Below are positions 45,022 to 54,441 of a stretch of DNA of 64,000 nt, piece by piece. A program made the position numbers and the translations under genes. The stretch comes from Pullulanibacillus sp. KACC 23026. Its GTDB lineage: Bacteria > Bacillota > Bacilli > Bacillales > Sporolactobacillaceae. Under the pieces are notes generated by a model that did no database searches, had not been told where the DNA came from, and was given only the letters and a program-made list of their open reading frames with translations. The stretch spans positions 2,356,001 through 2,420,000 of the forward strand of contig NZ_CP119107.1 in assembly GCF_029094525.1 (NCBI RefSeq), written 5' to 3'. The stretch's first letter is position 1. The number at the start of each line of letters is the position of its first letter.

Positions 45022-45064
45022 AGAGAAGCAAGAGAACGAAAAAGTTCTTTTGCTTTCTCTTTTA
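45022..45064 (+). terminator. Terminator-like hairpin after mmsA
   Basis: AGAGAAGCAAGAGAAC (45022-45037) pairs with GTTCTTTTGCTTTCTCT (45044-45060) with small mismatches, followed by TTTT. Confidence 0.65.
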
Positions 45065-45113
45065 AGTCAACCTAACGAAGCGTTAAAAAACAAGCATAAT
45101 GGGAGGGCTTTCG

Positions 45114-45650
45114 TTGGATCTCAGTGGTCAAGTTGCCATTATTACTGGAGGAAATAAAGGGATTGGAAAGGAAATTGCTGAAGCTTTTGGTAAAAGAGGC
45201 GCAAAATTAGTGCTTGCTGCAAGAAACGAACTTGAATTAATCGAAACAACTAAGGGATTTAAAGACTGGGGTTATGACGCTTTGCCTTTGGTTGTGGATG
45301 TGACGAATCCCGATCAGGTTAAGAAGATGGTGGAGGAGACGATACACACCTTCCATAAAATTGATGTATTAGTGAATAACGCAGGGGCGCCTGGTCCAAC
45401 TAAAAGTGCGGAAGATGTGACGGAAGAAGAATGGATGCAAGTCATCAACAGTAACTTGACGGGAAGTTTTTTATGTATAAAAAATGTGCTTCCTTATATG
45501 AAGAATCAGAAAAAAGGACGGATTATTAATTTGTCTTCTATCTCAGCAAAACGTCCCCTCATTTATCGAGTGGGCTATTCTGCTGCCAAAATGGGAGTCA
45601 TTGGGATGACTCGTACACTAGCTGCGGAATTAGAACAGGACCATTTATGA
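45114..45650 (+). pseudogene. Truncated short-chain dehydrogenase
   Basis: The first 178 residues of a classical short-chain dehydrogenase are present: IITGGNKGIGKE at the N-terminus, VNNAGAPG, and the catalytic YSAAK. The reading frame then stops at 45650, right after LAAELEQDHL, where about 70 more residues (the NPG and C-terminal part) are expected. The following bases encode the tail of an unrelated enzyme, so a deletion has removed the end of this gene. TTG 45114 follows GGGAGGG. The piece holds the cofactor and catalytic residues but lacks the substrate-binding end, so it is probably inactive. Confidence 0.8.
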
Positions 45651-45886
45651 CGGCAGATATGGGCGGCTTGGATGTCTTTCATGCCATTTCCGAATATCTC
45701 TTTTCTGATTTATCAATAGAGAATCACTCGCTTCAGGCGATGGTGAAGCTTATCAAAGAAAAGAACGAGGGGATCAAGAATGGAAAAGGATTCTATGATT
45801 GGCCAGAAGAGTTGGCTCAACGAATGAGAGAAGAAAGGGAGCAGACGCTTATAGACTTTTTGAAAAAAGATGATCGTTCTTCTTGA
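45647..45886 (+). pseudogene. C-terminal remnant of a 3-hydroxyacyl-CoA dehydrogenase
   Basis: The 79-residue frame begins at once after the truncated dehydrogenase and reads TADMGGLDVFHAISEYLF, then GKGFYDWPEE. This is the C-terminal dimerisation domain of 3-hydroxyacyl-CoA dehydrogenases and related L-gulonate or carnitine dehydrogenases; the NAD-binding domain (about 200 residues) is missing. With the preceding fragment it marks the scar of a deletion that removed the end of one gene and the start of another. Confidence 0.8.
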
Positions 45887-46197
45887 AAAAAATAATTACT
45901 AACCTTTTAGACTTGATTCGTTGCTGGTGATGTTTGTTAAAAACAGACACAAATGAGACTATTACTCTTATTACTATGGGTAATCGGAGTAATAGCGATC
46001 ATTTTTATACTGTAACTTGCATATTAGTATAATTAGAGTATTAATATTTCTGAATGATGAGAAAGCTTTAATGAATGTTAGCGGCTAATGCTCATTCGTT
46101 TTTTCGTCTCGAAATGTAAGCGTTACCCCCTTGCATTGAAAAAAGCTACTAAAGCAGGGGTTCAAGTCTAAATCAGTTATTAAGGGTGGTGGAATGG
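45887..46197 (+). other. Gene-free region before the sugar transporter
   Basis: About 310 bases without a gene. It contains a short ATTACT/AGTAAT dyad near 45960-45995, and a cre-like site at 46114-46128. Confidence 0.55.
46114..46128 (+). promoter_or_regulatory. cre-like CcpA site upstream of sugar transporter
   Basis: ATGTAAGCGTTACCC matches the cre consensus WTGNAANCGNWNNCW at all but the last base. It lies about 70 bases before the sugar transporter start, where CcpA binding could repress or otherwise control it. Confidence 0.55.
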
Positions 46198-47613
46198 ATG
46201 GCAACTCATAAAGGATCTGTACGTCATGAATCAAGTACCTTATTTGTTTCCTTAGTAGCAGGTATAGCGGCGATCGGCGGACTTCTTTTTGGATATGATC
46301 AAGGGGTTATTTCCGGAGCGGTTGGATTTTTGCAAACTCAATTTCAAATGAATGAAGGGCTATTAGGTTTTGTTTCAGCATGTATTCCATTAGGGGCCAT
46401 GGCAGGTGTTATTATAGCGGGAATTACGAGCGATAAATTTGGAAGAAAACCCATTCTCTTGGCAGCAGGTTTATTGTTTGTTATTTCTAGTTTAGGTTGT
46501 GCTTTCACACAAACCGTCGCCATCCTTATTTTGGCAAGAATTATTGGCGGTTTAGGTGTCGGTGTTGCCTCTCTGCTTGTCCCCTTGTATATTTCTGAGA
46601 TATCTCCTGCGCGCATTCGTGGTCGGTTAGTTGGGACAAATCAATTAGGGATCGCCTCTGGAATTTTTGTAGTCTATATTGTAAACGCTATTATAGCGAA
46701 CACACATACTCAAAACTGGGATCAAACGATCGGCTGGCGCTGGATGTTTGGAGTTGGTGCTATTCCAGGAATTCTATTTTTTATTTTACTTTTCTGGGTT
46801 CCAGAAAGCCCGCGGTATTTATTGAAAAAAGGGGAGCAGACAGAGGCTAAGGCGGTTTTAGAAAGAATAAATGGTCCTTTTGTTGCGAAAGCCGAGATGA
46901 CTGCTATTAACGCTGCTCTTAGAGACGAAAGTAAAAGTCCCGGATTTGTGGGTGAGCTCGTTAAAAAGGGATTTAAAATTGCTATGCTAGTAGCTGTCGT
47001 TCTAGCGGCGATGCAGCAATTTACAGGTACAAGCGCTGTCGCTTATTATGCACCGATTATTTTCAAACAAAGTGGAGCTGGAGCGAATGCTGCCTTAATA
47101 GAGACCATTATGATAGGCGCCATTAAAGTTATCTTTACGATTGTTTTAATGCTGCTAGTGGATCGCGTTGGAAGAAAACGGTTACTCATGATTGGGGCAG
47201 CGGGAATGGCCATTTGCCTCATCATTGTCGGAGGAGTATTTGAGGCAACGCACATTATCGGTTGGCTAGTTCTTGCCATGGTTTTACTTCACACAGTAGC
47301 CTTTGAATTATCATGGGGCGGTGGCGTTTGGATTGTCATATCCGAAATTTTCCCAACAAGAATTCGCGGGAGAGCAATGGCAATGGCCTCATTTGTATTA
47401 TGGGGAGCCACTTATCTTGTGACGCAGTTTTTCCCCGTGCTCTTAAAACATGCAGGGTCTTCAATGACCTTCTGGATTTTTGCTTTAATGTGTATCATCA
47501 TGTTCCTTTTCACTTGGAGAATGGTCCCTGAAACAAAAGGGAAGACATTAGAAGACATCCAAGCTGAATGGGATTCAATGAATTTAGTGAAAGAACAGAA
47601 TTTTATTGGATAA
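46198..47613 (+). CDS. MFS sugar porter (sugar:proton symporter)
   Basis: The 471-residue product is a major-facilitator sugar porter with 12 membrane segments. Signatures are GGLLFGYDQGVISGA in TM1, DKFGRKP between TM2 and TM3, RIIGGLGVGVASLLVPLYISE, the PESPRYL motif after TM6, QQFTGTSAVAYYAP in TM7, DRVGRKRLL between TM8 and TM9, and PETKGKTLE at the end. It resembles AraE, XylT and IolT; the sugar cannot be decided. ATG 46198 is chosen, with GGTGG just upstream; GTG codons at 46186 and 46189 are alternatives. The cre-like site upstream supports carbon control. A terminator follows. Confidence 0.9.
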   Translation: MATHKGSVRHESSTLFVSLVAGIAAIGGLLFGYDQGVISGAVGFLQTQFQMNEGLLGFVSACIPLGAMAGVIIAGITSDKFGRKPILLAAGLLFVISSLGCAFTQTVAILILARIIGGLGVGVASLLVPLYISEISPARIRGRLVGTNQLGIASGIFVVYIVNAIIANTHTQNWDQTIGWRWMFGVGAIPGILFFILLFWVPESPRYLLKKGEQTEAKAVLERINGPFVAKAEMTAINAALRDESKSPGFVGELVKKGFKIAMLVAVVLAAMQQFTGTSAVAYYAPIIFKQSGAGANAALIETIMIGAIKVIFTIVLMLLVDRVGRKRLLMIGAAGMAICLIIVGGVFEATHIIGWLVLAMVLLHTVAFELSWGGGVWIVISEIFPTRIRGRAMAMASFVLWGATYLVTQFFPVLLKHAGSSMTFWIFALMCIIMFLFTWRMVPETKGKTLEDIQAEWDSMNLVKEQNFIG

Positions 47614-47628
47614 AATTAGTGATTATCT

Positions 47629-47670
47629 AGAATGGAGCTTTTTTTCACAAGGTTCCATTCTTTTTTTTTC
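47629..47670 (+). terminator. Rho-independent terminator
   Basis: AGAATGGA (47629-47636) pairs with TCCATTCT (47654-47661), followed by a long T run. Confidence 0.8.
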
Positions 47671-47749
47671 TATTTGACAGCAGCACACTTTCTAGACGGG
47701 GATCAGTTCTATCAGTGTCCATAACGGCTAGTTTGCATGAACCAGCTCT

Positions 47750-48517
47750 TTAATCATACATAAAAATAGAATCTAACAAAGGCACCCAAACCGCTTCGTC
47801 CTTATTAAACGTTTTGTTTTGATACTTTTTGGAAAGCGAAAAAAACCATCCATCATCTCCTTCCGCTTCAGATAGCAAGGTCCAAAGAGTGAACTGATAT
47901 TTTTTAGGAATGGAGGAAAATAACTGAGCGGCTTTGATGTGATCAACATCTTCGTCACGTATCACTGGGTCTTCGATATGACTTACATTCATTAAGATCA
48001 GTTCCGAAACGGTATCGTGATACATTTTTGGGATATTAAAACGTTCGAAAAAACCGACATCGACACAATATATACGGTCCTTAAAAAAGAGTAAATTACC
48101 CGTTGTATTCAGATCCTCAGGGAAATAGCCACTGTTTAAAACGTCAAGAATTAAGCCTTTAATTTGTTTTCTGAAATTCAATGTTTTCTTTTGATCGTTG
48201 GGCACTTCATCAAGGGATATGCCATTTATAAAATCCATAATGACATACTTGTCATATTTATAACGCGTTAAGACATTTGGAAAGTACGGACTATCTCTCA
48301 AAGAAAAAAGGATGGAATAGGTCTCAATGTCTTTTTCCTTAAAAATCTTAACAACGGCGGAGTCAGACAGTTTGTAAACAAACCCTTCTGCTCCTTCTTT
48401 GATTAAATCGGGATGCGGCGTTATACAGTCTCCGTTTTTTACAAAAGCATCTATTTTTGTTTTCCACATTTCTAAGGTAAGGTCGTTATGATGTAAAAAC
48501 AAATCAATCGCCCCCAT
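47750..48517 (-). CDS. Protein-kinase-like protein
   Basis: The 255-residue product has the outline of a small protein-kinase-like fold: a glycine-containing loop EGAEGFVYKL and a lysine in AVVKIFKEK (about 43-61), the hinge YVIMDFINGISLDEV, a catalytic-loop-like PEDLNTTGNLL (Asp and Asn in D-x4-N spacing) and a DVG in place of DFG (CVDVGFFERF). The C-terminal 100 residues are helical. It may phosphorylate a small molecule or protein, or be a pseudokinase. It stands alone and no family name is recognised. The ATG lacks a clear ribosome binding site. Confidence 0.55.
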   Translation of the reverse strand: MGAIDLFLHHNDLTLEMWKTKIDAFVKNGDCITPHPDLIKEGAEGFVYKLSDSAVVKIFKEKDIETYSILFSLRDSPYFPNVLTRYKYDKYVIMDFINGISLDEVPNDQKKTLNFRKQIKGLILDVLNSGYFPEDLNTTGNLLFFKDRIYCVDVGFFERFNIPKMYHDTVSELILMNVSHIEDPVIRDEDVDHIKAAQLFSSIPKKYQFTLWTLLSEAEGDDGWFFSLSKKYQNKTFNKDEAVWVPLLDSIFMYD

Positions 48518-49009
48518 ATTGCAGCCATTCTTTTTTTACAATTCAATTGGCAGCTTGCCTTTGTTTAAACCCCAATCCAATATTAGGCCAATTAGCGAGG
48601 AACGTTCCGCACAAAAAGCATTGTTTCTTAAAATGACAAGGATTTATAGACTTAATTTTAAAAGAAATTCTATTTCGTTCCGTCTATTCAAGGAGGATTT
48701 TTTTTAGGGAAAATTACAGAAGGTTTGTCGATGAGGTTTAAAAGCAAACCGTAGAGAGATGCTCAGGTAACCCAAATAGTTAAGGCGGGAGAGAGGATTA
48801 AACAATCATTTGATGCATTCCATCATTAGGATTTTTCAGTAGTGAGGGATTCAGCGACCTAATTAGTGGGACAACCTAAGGGTATAAAGAAGAGTAAGGA
48901 GGAGCCGCGAACCATCATGTAGAAAAGTGGCAAGACGGATTGTTCTTGTTACCGATCTCCTTATTGTAATCTATTCTAATCATTTCTTGATGTGAAGGAA
49001 TTATAATTT

Positions 49010-49200
49010 GCCATTTAGCTGTACGTGCTATCTCTGAAGGACTTCGTAAAAAAGAGGCTGGAAATATACTAGTCGTTCCACCATTATTTCACCAGGCGCA
49101 GTTACGACAGAATTAACCAATTCCATTACAGATATGGATCTGAAACCATCCATCGATAAAATTTATGAAGGTGCAATTGACTCTGAACCCATTGTTTATT
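49010..49200 (+). pseudogene. Short-chain dehydrogenase remnant (frameshifted)
   Basis: Reading the frames in turn gives HLAVRAISEGLRKKEAGNI, then after a frameshift near 49068 RSTIISPGAVTTELTNSI followed by TDMDLKPSIDKIYEGAID. This is the C-terminal part of an SDR oxidoreductase of the common FAVRAISEGLR...SPGAVxTEL type. The N-terminal two thirds are gone. Confidence 0.75.
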
Positions 49201-49328
49201 ATGGTCATAAACCTTCTTCGCCCAACTGGCAGCTTGATGCATCCAAAGATTATCAAAAGTGTGTTGAAGCAAACATTCGAGAAAAATCGGGTTATGGATT
49301 CAAAAGAATAAAGGTTGTTTCATTTTTT

Positions 49329-49360
49329 GACACTAATTTATTTAGTGTCTTTGCCTTTTT
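49329..49360 (+). terminator. Hairpin with T-rich tail upstream of recQ
   Basis: GACACTAA (49329-49336) and TTAGTGTC (49342-49349) are followed by TTTGCCTTTTT. The same stem is repeated downstream of recQ at 51686-51704. Confidence 0.65.
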
Positions 49361-49415
49361 ACATTTTGATAAATAGGAAGAAGTTTTACCATTTTTCATT
49401 TTAAATAATTTAAAA

Positions 49416-49443
49416 AGAGATTCATAATCTCTCGTGTTATAAT
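49416..49443 (+). promoter_or_regulatory. Candidate recQ promoter with overlapping dyad
   Basis: TATAAT lies at 49438-49443, 35 bases before the recQ start. A dyad AGAGATT (49416-49422) / AATCTCT (49426-49432) sits between the expected -35 and -10 positions and could be an operator. It is not a LexA box. Confidence 0.4.
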
Positions 49444-49477
49444 GAAAAAATGAATAGAAATAAGCGGGGGTTTAGTC

Positions 49478-51613
49478 ATGCTTAACGAAGCCAGAGCTGT
49501 TTTAAAGAAAACATTTGGCTATGAGAATTTTCGAAAAGGACAAGAAAGTATTATTGATCGTTTGCTTTCTGGACAGGATACAGTGGGGATCATGCCGACA
49601 GGTGGCGGGAAATCCTTGTGTTACCAGATTCCTGCACTTCTTTTTCCTGGCGTCACATTGGTGATTTCGCCTCTTATCTCTTTGATGAAGGACCAAGTGG
49701 ATGCGCTAGAGGAAGCAGGAGTTCCGGCCACTTTTATTAATAGTTCATTGTCAAGTCAAGAGGTGCAAGAACGCCTTGACGTTGCCGCGTCGGGCGGTTA
49801 CAAGCTGATTTATATGGCACCTGAGCGTTTGAATGTGCCTTATTTTATTGAGTGGTTGAATCGGCTCCCGATTTCATTGGTTGCTATTGATGAAGCCCAC
49901 TGTATTTCACAATGGGGGCATGATTTCAGGCCAAGCTATCGTAACATAAAACAAATGATTGATCGCTTGAGAGAGAAGCCTATCGTTGTTGCCTTAACTG
50001 CAACGGCAACTCCCCAAGTCACTCAAGATATTTGCGAGCTCCTAGCGATCCAAGAATCATCGGTTGTACAAACCGGTTTTGGCCGCGATAATCTCTTTTT
50101 TCAAGTCATCAAGGGACAAGACTCTAGAAAATATATCGTTCAGTATCTTAAAAAGAATCCATCGGAGTCTGGCATTATCTATGCGGCAACAAGAAAGCTC
50201 GTGGAACAGCTTTATCAGTTTTTAAAAGAAAAAGGCTTTAAGGTCGGTAAATATCATGCTGGTTTAAGTGAAAAGGAAAAGATTAGAGAACAAGAAGCCT
50301 TCTTGTATGATGAAGTGACGGTTATGATTGCAACAAACGCTTTTGGAATGGGTATTGATAAATCCAATGTCCATTTTGTGATCCATTATAATATGCCAAA
50401 AAATATCGAGGCCTATTATCAAGAAGCAGGGCGCGCTGGGCGTGATGGGCAAGCGAGTGAATGCATTCTCTTATACTCTCCCCAGGACACGCAAATTCAG
50501 AAGTTTTTTATTGATCAATCCGAAACAATGAATCCCGTTCAAAAGACACGCGAGTATGAAAAACTTCAGCAAATGGTGGGGTATTGCCACACAGAAGGCT
50601 GCCTTCAATCCTATATCCTCGAATATTTTGGTGACACGGAATCAGCTCCTTGTGGGCATTGCGGGAATTGCTTAGATCATCGCGAGTCGGTTGATGTGAC
50701 TCGTGAAGCACAGATGATCCTTTCATGTATCAAACGGATGAAGGAACGCTTTGGAAAATCGCTGATTGCTCAAGTTGTAACCGGAGCCAATAATCAAAAG
50801 ATTCGACAGATGAAATTTAATAGTCTACCGACCTATGGCATTATGAAAAACTATAATCAAAAAGAAGCTTCTGAACTGATCGATTTTTTAACAGCTGAAG
50901 GGTATTTAAAGCCAACAAGTGGTGCTTTTCCGGTGTTAATGTTAACAAATTCTGGTGCTGATGTACTATTAGGCAAAGCAACCGTGTTGAAAAAAGAGGC
51001 CGTACAGGCGAAGCAATTTGCAGTTGATAATGCATTGTTTGAAGATTTGCGTACTCTTAGAAAGCAGTTTTCGGAAAAAGAAAACGTTCCACCTTATATC
51101 ATTTTTTCAGATGCGAGTTTGCGAGAAATGAGCTCCAAGCTTCCAAAGACTGTGGAGGAACTATTAGATATCAAAGGTGTCGGTGAACAAAAATTAGAAA
51201 GGTATGGACAAGCCTTTTTAGCTGAAATCGTCAACTATTGTGAAGAAAATGATGTTGAGAAACCTAAGGAAAAAGAAAAAACACCATCCGCACCACAAAT
51301 GCAAATCATAACAACCAATAAAAAATCCTATGAAGTAACGCATGACCTTTACAAAGATGGCTATTCCTTACAGGAAATAGCTGATGCGCGAGCCATGTCG
51401 ATCATCACCATTCAAAATCATCTCGAACAGGCGAGTGCTAATCATCTTGAAGTAGACTGGGATCGTTTTATTAATGCTGATTATGAAGAACAAATAACAA
51501 ACGCGATTCACCAAATCGGGACAGACAAATTAAAGCCGCTAAAAGAGGCATTACCTGAAGAAGTTGACTATTTTATGATCAAAGCTGTGATTCAAAAGCT
51601 AAAACAAGGATAA
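49478..51613 (+). CDS. recQ: ATP-dependent DNA helicase RecQ
   Basis: The 711-residue product is a complete RecQ helicase, a 3'-5' DNA helicase for recombination and fork repair. It has Walker A PTGGGKS (40-46), DEAH (138-141) in the RecQ-specific DEAHCISQWGHDFRP, GMGIDKSNVHFVIHY and YQEAGRAGRDG in the second lobe, and a four-cysteine zinc site (GYCHTEGC and CGHCGNC). A winged-helix region, an HRDC domain (about 515-590, ELLDIKGVGEQKLERYG) and a C-terminal helix-turn-helix (YSLQEIADARAMSIITIQNHL) follow. The ribosome binding site is GCGGGGG before ATG 49478. The neighbours are decayed, so it is transcribed alone. Confidence 0.95.
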   Translation: MLNEARAVLKKTFGYENFRKGQESIIDRLLSGQDTVGIMPTGGGKSLCYQIPALLFPGVTLVISPLISLMKDQVDALEEAGVPATFINSSLSSQEVQERLDVAASGGYKLIYMAPERLNVPYFIEWLNRLPISLVAIDEAHCISQWGHDFRPSYRNIKQMIDRLREKPIVVALTATATPQVTQDICELLAIQESSVVQTGFGRDNLFFQVIKGQDSRKYIVQYLKKNPSESGIIYAATRKLVEQLYQFLKEKGFKVGKYHAGLSEKEKIREQEAFLYDEVTVMIATNAFGMGIDKSNVHFVIHYNMPKNIEAYYQEAGRAGRDGQASECILLYSPQDTQIQKFFIDQSETMNPVQKTREYEKLQQMVGYCHTEGCLQSYILEYFGDTESAPCGHCGNCLDHRESVDVTREAQMILSCIKRMKERFGKSLIAQVVTGANNQKIRQMKFNSLPTYGIMKNYNQKEASELIDFLTAEGYLKPTSGAFPVLMLTNSGADVLLGKATVLKKEAVQAKQFAVDNALFEDLRTLRKQFSEKENVPPYIIFSDASLREMSSKLPKTVEELLDIKGVGEQKLERYGQAFLAEIVNYCEENDVEKPKEKEKTPSAPQMQIITTNKKSYEVTHDLYKDGYSLQEIADARAMSIITIQNHLEQASANHLEVDWDRFINADYEEQITNAIHQIGTDKLKPLKEALPEEVDYFMIKAVIQKLKQG

Positions 51614-51685
51614 TAGCGACTAGGAGCAGGCCATCGGATTGGGCACTATTTTTCTAAAAATACAGTTGTATATTTAGTTAAAATT

Positions 51686-51715
51686 GACACTAATTGTTAG
51701 TGTCTTTTCTCTTTT
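51686..51715 (+). terminator. Rho-independent terminator of recQ
   Basis: GACACTAA (51686-51693) and TTAGTGTC (51697-51704) enclose a three-base loop and are followed by TTTTCTCTTTT. Confidence 0.8.
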
Positions 51716-51767
51716 AGGGTAAACCTAACAATGGAACCATTAAATATGGAAAAAGGTGAGCTAGGAA

Positions 51768-51915
51768 ATGTCAATGGTTCAACCCCCTAATAGATTAAAT
51801 GCCGAGAAATCCCCTTACTTACTTCAACACGCCTTTAACCAGGTCGATTGGTAACTCATGGGGAAAGGGAGCATTTGATAAGGCGAAGCGGGAGGGGAAG
51901 CTTGGTTTTGATTAA
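51768..51915 (+). pseudogene. YyaL/DUF255-type thioredoxin-domain protein remnant
   Basis: The frame from ATG 51768 reads NRLNAEKSPYLLQHAFNQVDW and then stops at 51852; a shifted frame continues WGKGAFDKAKREGK. These are the first 45 residues of the conserved YyaL (thymidylate-kinase-unrelated, thioredoxin-domain DUF255) family, which normally has about 680 residues. The rest is lost. Confidence 0.8.
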
Positions 51916-52298
51916 ATCGGATATTCCTAGAGGTGACATTGGTCCACATGCATTGATAGGATGTACTTGAAACTGTTAAATTACATAAAAATTATGGGGC
52001 AACCTATTTCTGATACATTTAAATGGACCTTACCCAGATAGGGGCGGATTCTATAATTTTTTCTCGGAATAATCATCAAAAAAAGAATACTCTTTGAAAT
52101 TCATAGTAAGAGGCAAAATAAATCAACAGCGTCTACCGAAACTGGAAAGGAATTAATCGACGTTTATCGGTACATTGCGGTAGCGAGTAATACACAAAGT
52201 AGTTTGCTAACATTTTATTACAAAAAATCATGTTGGAAAACTTAAGTGCTAGTTCTTAATTCTTAATTAATGAACAAATGAGTTGAACAATCTCACCA

Positions 52299-54179
52299 TT
52301 AAATTCCAAACTTCCGCAGCCTTTTATAAAAAGTACTTCTTGGGATTTCAAGTAATTTCGCGGCAGCCGTCACATTTCCTTTTGTCTTTTTTAAAGCATC
52401 CAGCATGAAGTCCCTCTGTATTTTTTCTCGGGCTGTTAACTTCGTTTCAACTGCTTCTTTATCTTTCTGCCCAATTAATGAAGAACTGCTTGGTTGTTTA
52501 AAAGTTAAGGATTCCATGCTATTAACAATAAGATCCTGACTTGATTGATTATCGAGCGACATAATGTGCAGCCGCTCTAAGACATTTATTAATTCCCTTA
52601 TATTTCCTGGCCATTCATAGTCTTTCAATCTGTCAGATAGGTCATCCACATTAAAATTATTCCATTCTTTTCTTTTACAGAAATACCGGATAAGATACGG
52701 GATGTCCTCTTTTCGATTTCTAAGAGGGGGAACGTCAATAGGATATACATTTAAACGGTAAAAAAGATCCTCACGAAAATTCCCTTTTTTTATATGTTCC
52801 ATAATATCACGGTGGGTTGCTGTTATAACACGTACATTTAATGGGATTTCCTTCGTACTGCCAACCGGAGTCACTTTCCTTTCCTGAAGAACACGGAGCA
52901 ACGCTACTTGCATTGAGTGAGGGATTTCACCAATTTCATCAAGAAATAGAGTTCCTTGTTGAGCCTGTTCAAATTTCCCTTTATAACCCTTCCGTCTTGC
53001 CCCAGTAAAGGCTCCTTCAACATAGCCAAAAAGCTCACTTTCCATAAGGTCTTTTGGAATCGCTCCGCAATTTAATGCGATAAATGGACCATCTTTTCGT
53101 GGACTGTTGTCATGAATTGCCCGTGCAATCAATTCTTTTCCTGAGCCGGTTTCACCGGAAATAAACACTGTAGTATCTGTTGGAGCTACAAGTTTAACTT
53201 TCTTTAAGGTGTTTTGAAAAACTTCACTCGTCCCACGCTCCCCTTTAAAAATAAAGGGTTTTGAATGGCTTAGCGAATGTAAAGATATGTTTTGACGCGA
53301 TTGTTGCATCTCTGAAAGGAAATAACAGCTTCCAACAATCCGGTTGTTTTTCTTTGAATGGAAGGGCAATTCAGACACAATTTGGTATCCGTTATGTAAG
53401 ACTTCATCTAGAAACATTCCAATCGATTGTGGGAACCTTTCGCGAACGGGTTTACTTGCGGAGATGACCGTTTGTTTTTGATTACAAACTAGAAAGAGCC
53501 GATTTTGGTGAGTTTCTGCCAGATGGTCTGCTTGTTGGACAAGTGCTATTTCCTCCTGATAGGAACGCTTACTTATGTCTTTTTCAATTGCATAAGAAAT
53601 GGATGCGACCATTCCAAGCATAAAGGGGTGGGAAGACTTAATTGGACATGAAACATCAATGACACCCAAGAGGTTGTCATTATCGTACAAAATTGGTGTG
53701 GCAGAACAACTCCATTGATGGGAAGCAACGGAATAATGCTCAGCCCCATTAATAGTAACAGCTTCTTTTGATTCTAATGATGTCCCAATTGCATTTGTAC
53801 CGACCTCACACTCGGTCCAGCGTACCCCTTCAATAAAATTAATGTTTCGTGCTTCAGACAAGGTTGTTTCGTTTCCAGTTAAAGATAGAACATATCCATC
53901 CGGATCGACCAAAAGGGCCATCATGCCAGAATCCTTTATAGCTTGATCCATCCTTTTTATATAGGGAGAGGCTAATTCGATCAGCAGAGAATTCTTCTCT
54001 TTTTTTTCACTAAGTTCTTCTTTTGATAATAAATCCAGGCCTTTATTTAAATAAGGATTTACCATTGCTTTTTTACAACGGTACCAAGATTCCAAAAGCC
54101 GCTTGTTCAAACGTGCTGAATCAAGAATTCCTTCATTAACAAAACGCTTCCAATCATCAAAATGAAAAGTAGTATTCAT
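52299..54179 (-). CDS. acoR: AcoR-type sigma-54-dependent activator
   Basis: The 626-residue product matches AcoR, the activator of the acetoin dehydrogenase operon. A GAF-like sensor occupies the N-terminal half (TECEVGTNAIGTSL, HQWSCSATPI). The AAA+ domain has Walker A GETGSGKE (about 339-346) and the sigma-54 contact loop GAFTGA (about 388-393). The Fis-type helix-turn-helix is at the end (GNVTAAAKLLEIPRSTFYKRL). TAGGAGGG precedes the ATG at 54179. It is divergent from acoA, whose promoter is of the -24/-12 type, so the regulatory pairing is clear. A cre-like site lies about 145 bases upstream of its start. Confidence 0.93.
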   Translation of the reverse strand: MNTTFHFDDWKRFVNEGILDSARLNKRLLESWYRCKKAMVNPYLNKGLDLLSKEELSEKKEKNSLLIELASPYIKRMDQAIKDSGMMALLVDPDGYVLSLTGNETTLSEARNINFIEGVRWTECEVGTNAIGTSLESKEAVTINGAEHYSVASHQWSCSATPILYDNDNLLGVIDVSCPIKSSHPFMLGMVASISYAIEKDISKRSYQEEIALVQQADHLAETHQNRLFLVCNQKQTVISASKPVRERFPQSIGMFLDEVLHNGYQIVSELPFHSKKNNRIVGSCYFLSEMQQSRQNISLHSLSHSKPFIFKGERGTSEVFQNTLKKVKLVAPTDTTVFISGETGSGKELIARAIHDNSPRKDGPFIALNCGAIPKDLMESELFGYVEGAFTGARRKGYKGKFEQAQQGTLFLDEIGEIPHSMQVALLRVLQERKVTPVGSTKEIPLNVRVITATHRDIMEHIKKGNFREDLFYRLNVYPIDVPPLRNRKEDIPYLIRYFCKRKEWNNFNVDDLSDRLKDYEWPGNIRELINVLERLHIMSLDNQSSQDLIVNSMESLTFKQPSSSSLIGQKDKEAVETKLTAREKIQRDFMLDALKKTKGNVTAAAKLLEIPRSTFYKRLRKFGI

Positions 54180-54321
54180 AAACCCTCCTACATCATGGTG
54201 AATATTGTCAAAGTAATTTGAGACGATTACTTATTTGTAAATCCTGCCAAGAAAAAAGGAGTAAAAGAAAGAATTCTTTCAAAACAAATATTATTAATCT
54301 AGTTCCAATTATACAAAACAG

Positions 54322-54336
54322 AAAAAGCGCTTTCAA
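54322..54336 (-). promoter_or_regulatory. cre-like CcpA site in the acoR-acoA region
   Basis: On the minus strand TTGAAAGCGCTTTTT fits the cre consensus except for one position and contains the palindromic core GAAAGCGCTTT. It is 143 bases before the acoR start, so glucose repression through acoR is likely, as in B. subtilis. Confidence 0.6.
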
Positions 54337-54441
54337 CCCAGCGGTTGCCATTTAAAAAAATATCTTAAAAGCTTCGGGTTTTATCTCGAGGCTTGCGTCG
54401 TTATAATAATAGCTCTAAATCGTCCTAGATTAAGTAATCGA

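Larger units (their letters stand above)
48518..49477 (+). other. Gene-poor region with decayed sequence
   Basis: No intact gene is supported here. It contains the remnant of a short-chain dehydrogenase (49010-49200), a hairpin GACACTAA/TTAGTGTC (49329-49349) and the recQ promoter. Between 48716 and 48990 there are short dyads (for example GGTTTG/CAAACC) but no recognised riboswitch. Confidence 0.6.
51614..52298 (+). other. Gene-free region with decayed sequence
   Basis: After the recQ terminator the region holds a frameshifted YyaL-type remnant (51768-51915). The following 380 bases have stops in all frames and no recognisable gene. Confidence 0.6.

Noticed and set aside
48716-48900. Possible glycine-riboswitch or T-box leader
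   Set aside because: Fragments such as CTCAGGTAA and GAGCCGCGAACC recall these classes, but the order of conserved elements is wrong and no intact gene follows.
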